Assembly (NCBI GenBank): GCA_018500075.1
Contig: JAHBAN010000122.1
Coordinates: 1 to 8,386, forward strand
Origin: Flavobacteriia bacterium
GTDB lineage: Bacteria; Bacteroidota; Bacteroidia; Flavobacteriales; Flavobacteriaceae
DNA: 8,386 nucleotides
Direction of reading: 5' to 3'
A model generated the notes under the pieces. The model ran no database searches. It saw nothing but the letters and a program-made list of their open reading frames with translations, and was not told the DNA's origin. The position numbers were made by a program, and so were the translations under genes. Positions 1 through 6,098 of the stretch are shown one piece after another; the first letter of the stretch is position 1; each line of letters starts with the position of its first letter.

Positions 1-175
1 AGGGCGGGGTGAAATTCCCCACCGGCGGTAAGCCAGCGGCACACGCCAAAGGTCAGCCCGCGAGCGGCTTTGAGTGTCCACCAACCGAAAAGGGGGAACC
101 GGGTTTCGGGTTGTGGAGCCACAAAAAGTGTCAGCAGATCTGGTGCAATTCCAGAGCCGCCGGTCCTAGTCCGGC
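1..175 (+). ncRNA. FMN riboswitch (RFN element), 5' edge cut by window
   Basis: The stretch carries the conserved blocks of the FMN aptamer in the right order: GGGGTGAAATTCCCC at 6-20, ACCGGCGGTA at 21-30, AGCCCGCGAGCG at 55-66, GTCAGCAGATCTGGTG at 130-145 and CCAGAGCCGCCGG at 151-163. Between the third and fourth blocks, about 78-117, lies a longer variable arm whose ends (CCACCAACC and GGTTGTGG) are complementary with small bulges. The RNA binds flavin mononucleotide and normally lowers expression of riboflavin synthesis or transport genes when FMN is plentiful. Here it leads directly into ribH, as expected. The 5' strand of helix P1 begins before base 1, so the element is slightly truncated, and its 3' limit is approximate. 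The identification is secure by motif; the folding was judged by eye. Confidence 0.96.
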
Positions 176-198
176 CGGGAGCGCGCCGCATGACCGAC

Positions 199-263
199 GC
201 GGGTTTGCCCGCACCGCCCTGTTGTCCCTTTTGCTCTGGGCACGTGTCTGAGGTCAAAAGGAG
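199..263 (+). promoter_or_regulatory. Expression platform of the FMN riboswitch; possible ribosome-site sequestering stem
   Basis: The leader between aptamer and ribH contains a perfect small hairpin, GCGGG (199-203) with CCCGC (208-212), and a second possible stem in which CCTTTTG (227-233) pairs without mismatch with CAAAAGG (255-261). The latter covers the start of the Shine-Dalgarno stretch AAAAGGAG, which sits 6 bases before the ribH ATG. There is no long run of T directly after a strong stem, so control of translation initiation looks more likely than a classic intrinsic terminator. This is inferred from pairing by eye; a terminator formed by the first hairpin and the later T-rich stretch cannot be excluded. 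Confidence 0.45.
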
Positions 264-269
264 AGAAAC

Positions 270-725
270 ATGACACAGCAACAGACAGTGCCCCGCTACG
301 CCTTCATCAAGGCGGGCTGGCACACAGAGATCGTCAGCCGCGCGCTCGACGGCTTCACCCAGATCATCCCGCCGGAGCGGGTTGATGTCTTTGACGTGCC
401 GGGGGCCTTCGAGATGCCGCTGATGGCCCGCGATCTGGCCGCCACTGGCCACTACAAGGCAGTCGCCGCCGCCGCGCTGGTTGTGGATGGCGGCATCTAC
501 CGGCATGATTTTGTCGCCCAAGCGGTCGTTGACGGCCTGATGCGCGCCGGCCTTGATACGGGTGTGCCCGTGCTCAGCGTCTCGCTGACGCCACACCAGT
601 TTCAGGAAACAGATCATCACATCGCGATCTATGCCGCGCATTTTGTGCAAAAGGGGCGCGAAGCCGCGCAGGCCGCGCTGATGATCGCCAAGACCCGCGA
701 CAGCCTCACAGCCCCGGCCTCCTAG
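270..725 (+). CDS. ribH: 6,7-dimethyl-8-ribityllumazine synthase, RibH2-like
   Basis: Lumazine synthase condenses 5-amino-6-ribitylamino-uracil with 3,4-dihydroxy-2-butanone 4-phosphate to give the direct precursor of riboflavin; it is a cytosolic oligomer. The 151-residue protein has the usual family length. Visible signatures are the VPGAFEMP loop (43-50), the GGIYRHDFV block (74-82) with the catalytic histidine at about 79, and LTPHQF (107-111 region) near the phosphate site. GWH at 16-18 places a tryptophan where RibH2 of Brucella and rhizobia has the ring-stacking Trp, so this resembles type RibH2 more than the housekeeping RibH1. The start is the ATG 6 bases after GGAG (260-263). It is preceded by an FMN riboswitch, in line with the riboswitch-controlled ribH2 known in Brucella. 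A second ribH in a rib operon elsewhere would be expected but is not in the window. Confidence 0.95.
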   Translation: MTQQQTVPRYAFIKAGWHTEIVSRALDGFTQIIPPERVDVFDVPGAFEMPLMARDLAATGHYKAVAAAALVVDGGIYRHDFVAQAVVDGLMRAGLDTGVPVLSVSLTPHQFQETDHHIAIYAAHFVQKGREAAQAALMIAKTRDSLTAPAS

Positions 726-762
726 ACGCCTCGGCACGCCCACCGCGCCCAACGCCCGAGAC

Positions 763-783
763 GGGCCGCCCTCACAGCGGCCC
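763..783. terminator. Hairpin between convergent genes, possible bidirectional terminator
   Basis: GGGCCGC (763-769) and GCGGCCC (777-783) form a perfect 7-bp GC-only stem with a 7-base loop, between the ends of two convergent genes. A competing smaller hairpin, GCCCG (754-758) with CGGGC (762-766), overlaps it. No T-run follows on either strand, so it is not a textbook intrinsic terminator; position is the main argument. Confidence 0.3.
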
Positions 784-826
784 TCTCTGCGGCCCTGTCT
801 CTGGCCCTGTCTCTGGCCCTCTGAAA
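779..826. repeat. Four-copy 12-bp tandem repeat (GGCCCTGTCTCT)
   Basis: Four units start at 779, 791, 803 and 815. The second and third are identical (GGCCCTGTCTCT), the first is GGCCCTCTCTGC and the last is GGCCCTCTGAAA. The array ends six bases before the stop codon of the minus-strand LOG gene, so it lies wholly between ribH and that gene. The plus strand is rich in C and T with little A. It looks like a short minisatellite and could vary in copy number between strains; no function is evident. Confidence 0.8.
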
Positions 827-831
827 CGGCT

Positions 832-1674
832 CTAGCGCCCCGGAATATCCTCGCGCGCACTCGCGGGCGCCCAGTTCTCGATGATGCGCACAGCCTCCTC
901 GGCCGTGTCCACAAAGCGGAACAGATCCAGATCCTCGGGCGAAATCGTCCCCGCCTCCGCCAACGCCTGCCAATTCACAATACCCTGCCAAAAGTCGCGC
1001 CCGAAAAGCAAAAACGGAATGCGCTTCATTCGCCCGGTCTGGATCAGCGTGAGGCTCTCAAACATCTCGTCCAGCGTGCCAAAGCCCCCGGGAAACACAC
1101 AAACCGCATTCGCGCGCATCAAAAAATGCATCTTGCGAATGGCGAAATAGTGGAAGTTAAAGCACAGCCCCGGTGTGACATATTCATTCGGTGCCTGCTC
1201 ATGGGGCAGCACGATGTTAAGGCCAATAGAGTGCCCGCCCGCGTCCATAGCGCCACGGTTGCCCGCCTCCATAACGCCCGGTCCACCGCCGGTCACGATC
1301 ACGTTTTCACGCCCGTAGCTCTCCATCGACTTGGCCGTCATCAGCCGCGCAAATCTGCGCGCCTCGTCATAAAAACGGCTGAGGTCCGCGAGCGTCTTGG
1401 TGCGCGCCGTGGCTTTCTTGTCTGGCTCGGGAATCCGCGCCCCGCCAAACAGAACAATCGTGCTCTCGATGCCCTTTTCGTTCAATACCATCTCTGGTTT
1501 GAGAAGCTCGAGTTGCAGCCGCACAGGGCGCAGCTCGTCGCGGCACAAAAAATCCTCATCCGCAAACGCCAGCCTATAGGCCGGCGCGCGGGTCTGCGGC
1601 GTATCGGGGATCTGCTCGGCTGTGTCCCGGTCTCTCTGGGCGTCCCGAAACGGGCTTGCGCGCTCATCTGTCAT
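832..1674 (-). CDS. LOG/TIGR00730-family Rossmann-fold nucleotide-processing protein
   Basis: The protein belongs to the LOG family, once annotated as 'lysine decarboxylase', whose studied members split the N-glycosidic bond of nucleoside 5'-monophosphates (cytokinin riboside monophosphate or AMP/purine nucleotides). The two defining motifs are present: GGGPGVMEA at 129-137 and PGGFGTLDE at 195-203, with an Arg-Lys pair at 180-181 between them. At 280 residues it is longer than the short plant-type LOGs of about 180-220, having about 70 extra N-terminal residues rich in charged amino acids. I chose the ATG at 1674, since AGGGA lies a suitable distance before it; a GTG at 1695 in frame would add seven residues but its GGAGAG is directly adjacent. 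The true substrate is unknown. No neighbour points to a pathway, and it probably forms its own transcription unit. Confidence 0.9.
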   Translation of the reverse strand: MTDERASPFRDAQRDRDTAEQIPDTPQTRAPAYRLAFADEDFLCRDELRPVRLQLELLKPEMVLNEKGIESTIVLFGGARIPEPDKKATARTKTLADLSRFYDEARRFARLMTAKSMESYGRENVIVTGGGPGVMEAGNRGAMDAGGHSIGLNIVLPHEQAPNEYVTPGLCFNFHYFAIRKMHFLMRANAVCVFPGGFGTLDEMFESLTLIQTGRMKRIPFLLFGRDFWQGIVNWQALAEAGTISPEDLDLFRFVDTAEEAVRIIENWAPASAREDIPGR

Positions 1675-1752
1675 ATACTCATTCCCTGCTTGCACCTCTC
1701 CCCAAGACCTATAGGCTCCGCGCGTTAAAGGCCAGTTACGGAGACGTGATCA
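1675..1752. promoter_or_regulatory. Divergent promoter region of the LOG gene and the dehydratase gene
   Basis: These 78 bases separate two divergent start codons and must hold promoters for both. The palindrome CCTATAGG at 1708-1715 offers a -10-like TATAGG on each strand, so the two promoters may overlap. No convincing -35 box at the usual 16-18 base distance was found on either strand. For the plus-strand gene, GGAG at 1740-1743 lies 9 bases before its ATG. Confidence 0.35.
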
Positions 1753-2673
1753 ATGTCATGGAACGCCCAAATCAGCGCCGCCGCCACGCGCATCGCGCCC
1801 TATATCCTGCGCACGCCTGTGATCTGCGCGCAAGGGTTCGGCCTGCCCTATGCCATTGACTTCAAGCTCGAACAGCTCCAGCACACCGGCACATTCAAGG
1901 CCCGCGGCGCCTTCAATACCCTCTTGTCCGGCCCCGTGCCCCAAGCCGGGATCGTCGCCGCCTCGGGCGGCAATCATGGCGCCGCCGTGGCCTATGCAGC
2001 CCAAAAGCTCGGCCACACAGCCCATATCTTCGTGCCCGAAATGGCCGGCCCGTCAAAAATCGCGCTCATCGAGCGCACCGGCGCAAAGCTCACCGTTGTG
2101 ACGGGCGAATACGCCAATGCCGCCGAAGCCGCCGCCGACTACGAAGCCGCGACCGGAGCCATGCAAATTCATGCCTATGACGCCCCCGCCACAGTCGCCG
2201 GCCAAGGAAGCTGCATGGCCGAATGGGAGGCGCAGGGGCTTGAAGCCGACACCGTGCTCATCGCCGTGGGCGGCGGCGGCCTCATCGCGGGCGCGCTCGG
2301 CTGGCTCGCAGGCGCACGCAGGGTTGTCGCCGTAGAGCCGGAAACCTCCTGCGCCCTGCACGCCGCGCTGGCGCAGGGCGCGCCCTGTGATGTGCAGGTC
2401 TCGGGCGTCGCCGCCAATGCGCTGGGCGCGCGCAAGATCGGCCAGATCTGCTATGACCTCGCCACAGACCACAGCTGCGAGAGCGTGCTTGTCACGGATG
2501 CGGCCATCACCGCCGCTCAAAAAGCGCTCTGGCAAGAGCGCCGCCTGCTGGTCGAGCCGGCCGGCGCCACGGCCCTCGCGGCGCTCACCAGCGGCGCTTA
2601 CACGCCCGCCAAAGACGAGCGCGTCGCCGTCCTGCTCTGCGGGGCAAATATCGCGCCAGATCCGCTGCCCTGA
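1753..2673 (+). CDS. PLP-dependent threonine/serine dehydratase (fold type II)
   Basis: This 306-residue protein is a catalytic-domain-only threonine/serine dehydratase, which deaminates L-threonine or L-serine to 2-oxobutyrate or pyruvate plus ammonia. It shows the PLP lysine within TGTFKARGA (Lys49), the substrate loop SGGNHG at 71-76 and the glycine-rich phosphate-binding loop VGGGGLIAG at 172-180. It lacks the C-terminal regulatory ACT-like domains of biosynthetic IlvA (about 500 residues), so it resembles catabolic TdcB or serine-racemase-like members. The start is the ATG 9 bases after GGAG. tauR follows 61 bases downstream on the same strand, with probable TauR boxes in that gap. Whether the two genes are linked in function is unclear. 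A role on other 2-amino acids is possible; sequence alone does not settle Thr versus Ser. Confidence 0.9.
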   Translation: MSWNAQISAAATRIAPYILRTPVICAQGFGLPYAIDFKLEQLQHTGTFKARGAFNTLLSGPVPQAGIVAASGGNHGAAVAYAAQKLGHTAHIFVPEMAGPSKIALIERTGAKLTVVTGEYANAAEAAADYEAATGAMQIHAYDAPATVAGQGSCMAEWEAQGLEADTVLIAVGGGGLIAGALGWLAGARRVVAVEPETSCALHAALAQGAPCDVQVSGVAANALGARKIGQICYDLATDHSCESVLVTDAAITAAQKALWQERRLLVEPAGATALAALTSGAYTPAKDERVAVLLCGANIAPDPLP

Positions 2674-2687
2674 CCCCCCCTCACAGC

Positions 2688-2731
2688 CTAAGTCCAGATT
2701 GCCAAGCGCTTCAGTCCAGTCTAAACACTGG
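2688..2731 (-). promoter_or_regulatory. Probable TauR operator at the tauR promoter (two direct repeats)
   Basis: Read on the minus strand, 2719-2710 is CTGGACTGAA and 2697-2688 is CTGGACTTAG. Each differs by one base from CTGGACYTAA, the direct-repeat TauR box I recall from Rhodobacter capsulatus. They start 22 bp apart, about two helical turns, which suits dimeric MocR regulators. An inverted element, CCAGT (2716-2720) with ACTGG (2727-2731), overlaps the second repeat. The site lies directly before tauR and overlaps a -35-like TTGCCA (2699-2704), which suggests autorepression. The repeat pattern is seen; binding is inferred. Confidence 0.65.
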
Positions 2732-2734
2732 TTC

Positions 2735-4198
2735 ATGGCGATTTCGGTAGAAACCTTCTTTCTCAATCCAGACGCGCAAGGCACGCTGCAAGCCCAGATT
2801 CAACAGATGGTCGCAGAAGGGATTCTCTCGGGCCGCCTGCGTCAGGGCGAGAAGCTCCCCTCGACGCGCAAACTGGCGCATCATTTGCGGGTCTCGCGCA
2901 TCACGGTAACGCTCGCCTATACCGAACTTCTGGCCAACGACTATCTCAGCTCCAAGGGCCGCTCCGGCTATTTTGTCTCCGAAAATGCCCCCGAACCGCC
3001 CCGCTTCCCGCCCCGCCCAGAGGCCGAGGAGGCGCTCGACTGGTCCCGCGCCATCGGCCAGCGCTTTTCCGGTGGCACGCCCCACCTCAAGCCGCGCGAC
3101 TGGTCCCGCTTCCGCTATCCCTTCATCTACGGTCAGACCGATCCAACCCTGTTTGATCATGCCAATTGGCGGCTCTGTGCGCTTCAGGCTCTGGGCCAGA
3201 AAGACTTTGAGCCGCTGACCTCGGATTACTACGATCAGGACGATCCAGAGCTGATCGAGTTTATCGCCCGCCACACGCTGCCGCGCCGTGGCATTCTGGC
3301 CGAGCCAGACGAAATCCTCGTGACCATGGGCGCACAAAATGCGCTTTGGCTGGCCACACAAGTTCTGCTCACCCAGCGCCGGACCGCCGCCGTAGAAGAG
3401 CCGTGCTACCCCTCGCTGCGCAATATCCTGAGCCAGTCCCGCTGTCATATTGCCCCGGTGGGCTTGGACGAAGACGGCATACTCCATCAAGATATTCCGC
3501 CCGAAACCGATGTGATCTTCACAACCCCGAGCCACCAGTGCCCCACCACCTCGACCATGCCGCTGTCGCGCCGTCGCGCCTTGCTCGCCAAAGCCCGCGA
3601 GATTGGCGCGGTGATCGTCGAGGATGATTACGAGTTTGAAATGTCCTTCGCCGGCGCGCCCTCGCCGGCGCTGAAATCGCTCGATGGCGATGGCCGCGTG
3701 GTCTATGTCGGCAGCTTCTCCAAATCGCTGTTTCCGGGGCTGCGCTTGGGCTATCTGGTCGGCTCGCGGCCCTTCATCCGCGAGGCGCGTGCCCTGCGCG
3801 CCTCGGTGCTGCGCCATGTGCCGGGCCATATCCAGCGCACCGCCGCCTATTTCCTGCGTCTGGGCCATTACGACGCTCTTATTCGGCGGATGTCGGGCGT
3901 GCTCTCGGAGCGCCGCCGCGTGATGAGCGCCGCCATTGCCGAAAACAACCTGACCCTCGCCGGCCAGAACGGCACAGGCGGCTCTGCCGTCTGGATGCGT
4001 GCGCCCGAAGGCGTCGATACAAGCGTCCTTGCCGCAAAACTGCAAAGCCGCTCCGTTCTGATCGAGCCGGGCGCGCCCTTCTTCAATGGCGCAACAGCAC
4101 CGCAAAACTTCTATCGTCTGGGCTATAGTTCGATCCCCGCCTCGAAAATTCCCGACGGGATCAGGATCATCGGTGAGGCCCTCGACAACTGGCCTTAG
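2735..4198 (+). CDS. tauR: TauR, MocR/GabR-type transcriptional regulator of taurine/sulfonate genes
   Basis: The 487-residue protein has the MocR layout: an N-terminal GntR winged helix-turn-helix (about 17-81, with GEKLPSTRKLA then the recognition helix VSRITVTLAYTEL), a linker, and a large fold-type I aminotransferase-like domain. That domain keeps the PLP lysine in SFSKSLFPG (Lys330), the Asp-Asp pair in VIVEDDYEFE, the TPSHQ motif and a carboxylate-binding Arg in YRLGYSS (Arg461), so cofactor binding is expected. Such proteins sense an amino compound through PLP and do not act as true aminotransferases. Lying directly before xsc, it is best named TauR, which activates tpa and xsc in R. 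capsulatus. The reading frame is open much further upstream, but the family N-terminus begins at the ATG used here. That start has no good Shine-Dalgarno sequence; a promoter with -35 TTGCCA (2699-2704) would place transcription start near the ATG, so the mRNA might be leaderless. Confidence 0.9.
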   Translation: MAISVETFFLNPDAQGTLQAQIQQMVAEGILSGRLRQGEKLPSTRKLAHHLRVSRITVTLAYTELLANDYLSSKGRSGYFVSENAPEPPRFPPRPEAEEALDWSRAIGQRFSGGTPHLKPRDWSRFRYPFIYGQTDPTLFDHANWRLCALQALGQKDFEPLTSDYYDQDDPELIEFIARHTLPRRGILAEPDEILVTMGAQNALWLATQVLLTQRRTAAVEEPCYPSLRNILSQSRCHIAPVGLDEDGILHQDIPPETDVIFTTPSHQCPTTSTMPLSRRRALLAKAREIGAVIVEDDYEFEMSFAGAPSPALKSLDGDGRVVYVGSFSKSLFPGLRLGYLVGSRPFIREARALRASVLRHVPGHIQRTAAYFLRLGHYDALIRRMSGVLSERRRVMSAAIAENNLTLAGQNGTGGSAVWMRAPEGVDTSVLAAKLQSRSVLIEPGAPFFNGATAPQNFYRLGYSSIPASKIPDGIRIIGEALDNWP

Positions 4199-4221
4199 GC
4201 GCGCCCACCAGCTGGCCCTAA
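4189..4221 (+). promoter_or_regulatory. Probable TauR operator upstream of xsc (two direct repeats)
   Basis: CTGGCCTTAG (4189-4198) and CTGGCCCTAA (4212-4221) are direct repeats starting 23 bp apart. Against the recalled TauR box CTGGACYTAA they differ at two and one positions. The first copy includes the last codons and stop codon of tauR; the second is intergenic, 100 bases before the xsc ATG. The orientation is opposite to the pair ahead of tauR, fitting activation of xsc-ackA in the plus direction. No strong -35 or -10 follows (a poor TAATTT at 4242-4247), as expected for an activator-dependent promoter. The first copy is partly constrained by coding, which lowers certainty. Confidence 0.55.
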
Positions 4222-4260
4222 CCTGATGCGCATCTCACCCGTAATTTCACAGTCAACGAC

Positions 4261-4293
4261 AGCCTCGCAACCGCGAGCTGATTCTTAATTCTT
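4261..4293 (+). terminator. Weak hairpin with T-rich tail in the xsc leader
   Basis: CTCGC (4264-4268) pairs with GCGAG (4273-4277); allowing one bulged C, the stem extends to AGC/GCT. A T-rich stretch, 4281-4293, follows. It could end tauR transcription or act in the xsc leader, but the stem is short and the tail is interrupted. Confidence 0.2.
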
Positions 4294-4321
4294 TCCCGCG
4301 ATCCTTTCGGAGAAACCGCAC

Positions 4322-6094
4322 ATGAAAATGACAACAGAAGAAGCCTTCGTAAAGGTGCTCCAGCGCCACGGTATCGAGCACGCCTTTGGCATTATCGGCT
4401 CGGCCATGATGCCGATTTCCGATCTCTTTCCCAAAGCAGGGATCACCTTCTGGGATTGCGCCCATGAAGGCTCCGCCGGCATGATGAGCGACGGCTACAC
4501 CCGCGCCACCGGCAAGATGTCGATGATGATCGCCCAGAACGGCCCCGGCATCACAAACTTCGTGACAGCCGTCAAAACCGCCTATTGGAACCACACCCCG
4601 CTCCTTCTCGTCACACCCCAAGCCGCCAATAAGACAATCGGCCAAGGCGGCTTTCAGGAAGTCGAGCAAATGAAGCTCTTTGAAGATATGGTCGCCTATC
4701 AGGAAGAGGTCCGCGATCCCTCCCGCGTGGTCGAGGTGCTCACCCGCGTGATCGCGCAGGCCAAGCGCCTCTCCGGCCCCGCCCAGCTCAATATCCCGCG
4801 TGACTTCTGGACACAGGTGATTGATGTCGAAATCACCGATCCGATCGAATTCGAGCGCTCCCCCGGTGGCACAAACTCTGTCGCCGAGGCCGCAGCCCTG
4901 CTCAGCACGGCCAAAAATCCGGTGATCCTCAATGGCGCGGGCGTTGTGCTCTCCCATGGCGGGATCGCCGCCTCCCAAGCGCTCGCCGAGCGCCTCGATG
5001 CGCCGGTCTGTGTTGGCTATCAGCACAATGACGCCTTCCCCGGCAGCCACCCGCTCTTTGCAGGCCCGCTGGGCTACAACGGCTCCAAGGCCGGCATGGA
5101 GCTGATCAAGGAGGCCGATGTCGTGCTTTGCCTTGGCACGCGGCTCAACCCCTTCTCCACATTGCCGGGCTACGGGATGGACTATTGGCCAACAGAGGCC
5201 AAGATCATTCAGGTCGACATCAACCCCGACCGGATCGGCCTCACCAAGAAAGTGACCGTCGGGATCGTCGGAGATGCCGCCATGGTTGCGCATGGCATCC
5301 TCGACAAGCTCTCCGGCACAGCCGGCGATGAAGGCCGCGACGCCCGCCGCGCCAAAATCGCCGAGACAAAATCCCGCTGGGCGCAGCAGCTCTCGAGCAT
5401 GGACCACGAAGACGACGATCCCGGCACCGACTGGAACCAGCGCGCCCGCTCTGACAAGCCCGACTGGATGAGTCCCCGCATGGCCTGGCGCGCGATCCAG
5501 TCTGCCCTTCCGGCAGATGCAATCATCAGCTCCGACATCGGCAACAACTGCGCCATCGGCAACGCCTACCCGAGCTTTGATCAGGGCCGCAAATACCTCG
5601 CGCCCGGCCTCTTTGGCCCTTGCGGCTATGGCCTGCCCGCGGTTGTCGGCGCCAAAATCGGCTGCCCGGATGTGCCCGTTGTCGGCTTCTCCGGCGATGG
5701 CGCCTTCGGGATCGCCGTCAACGAGCTGACAGCCATTGGCCGCGGCGAATGGCCCGCTGTCACACAGGTGGTCTTCCGCAACTACCAATGGGGCGCCGAA
5801 AAGCGCAACTCGACACTCTGGTTTGATGACAACTTCGTCGGTACAGAGCTGGACACTCAGGTCAGCTACGCCGGAATCGCTTCGGCCTGTGGCCTCAAAG
5901 GCGTTGTCGCCCGGACAATGGACGAGCTGACAGCCGCCCTCGCCCAGGCCTGTGAAGACCAGAAAAACGGCATCACAACCCTGATTGAAGCCATGATCAA
6001 TCAGGAACTCGGCGAGCCTTTCCGCCGTGACGCCATGAAAAAGCCTGTCGCCGTCGCAGGCATCTCTGCGGCCGATATGGTTCCACAAGCCTAA
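4322..6094 (+). CDS. xsc: Sulfoacetaldehyde acetyltransferase (Xsc)
   Basis: Xsc is a thiamine-diphosphate enzyme that converts sulfoacetaldehyde and phosphate into sulfite and acetyl phosphate; it is where taurine, isethionate and related C2 sulfonates lose their sulfur. The 590-residue length fits the family. The acetolactate-synthase-like three-domain plan is visible: an N-terminal pyrimidine-binding domain with the activating Glu49 in AHEGSAG and the QNGPGITN loop; a central domain around 190-340; and a C-terminal pyrophosphate domain with GDG at 458-460 and the Asn of RNYQWG at 487, the metal-binding GDG-to-N motif. RNYQWGAEK is typical of Xsc rather than of acetolactate synthase. The ATG used lies 8 bases after GGAGA (4309-4313); an ATG two codons later is a less likely start. 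It follows tauR by 123 bases with probable TauR boxes and is followed 4 bases later by ackA, so xsc and ackA are very likely one transcript. Sulfite must be oxidised or exported by proteins outside the window. Confidence 0.96.
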   Translation: MKMTTEEAFVKVLQRHGIEHAFGIIGSAMMPISDLFPKAGITFWDCAHEGSAGMMSDGYTRATGKMSMMIAQNGPGITNFVTAVKTAYWNHTPLLLVTPQAANKTIGQGGFQEVEQMKLFEDMVAYQEEVRDPSRVVEVLTRVIAQAKRLSGPAQLNIPRDFWTQVIDVEITDPIEFERSPGGTNSVAEAAALLSTAKNPVILNGAGVVLSHGGIAASQALAERLDAPVCVGYQHNDAFPGSHPLFAGPLGYNGSKAGMELIKEADVVLCLGTRLNPFSTLPGYGMDYWPTEAKIIQVDINPDRIGLTKKVTVGIVGDAAMVAHGILDKLSGTAGDEGRDARRAKIAETKSRWAQQLSSMDHEDDDPGTDWNQRARSDKPDWMSPRMAWRAIQSALPADAIISSDIGNNCAIGNAYPSFDQGRKYLAPGLFGPCGYGLPAVVGAKIGCPDVPVVGFSGDGAFGIAVNELTAIGRGEWPAVTQVVFRNYQWGAEKRNSTLWFDDNFVGTELDTQVSYAGIASACGLKGVVARTMDELTAALAQACEDQKNGITTLIEAMINQELGEPFRRDAMKKPVAVAGISAADMVPQA

Positions 6095-6098
6095 GCCG

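Noticed and set aside
9..273. Small plus-strand frames across the FMN riboswitch (9-251, 70-273)
   Set aside because: They run through a conserved structured RNA, and no ribosome site or protein family supports them.
1126..1728. Plus-strand 200-codon frame opposite the LOG gene
   Set aside because: Antisense shadow without a ribosome site; the LOG gene on the minus strand has both family motifs.
1753..2673. Possible cysteate sulfo-lyase (CuyA) feeding the sulfonate module
   Set aside because: The protein has the TGTFKARGA and VGGGGLIAG signatures of threonine/serine dehydratases; CuyA belongs to the ACC deaminase/D-cysteine desulfhydrase branch.
2387..2734. 116-codon in-frame extension upstream of tauR
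   Set aside because: It overlaps the dehydratase gene in another frame, is rich in Ser/Pro/Arg without homology-like features, and the MocR N-terminus starts at the ATG at 2735.
2711..4105. Minus-strand open frame of 464 codons opposite tauR
   Set aside because: Antisense shadow of tauR with no family motifs; same explanation of codon bias in GC-rich DNA.
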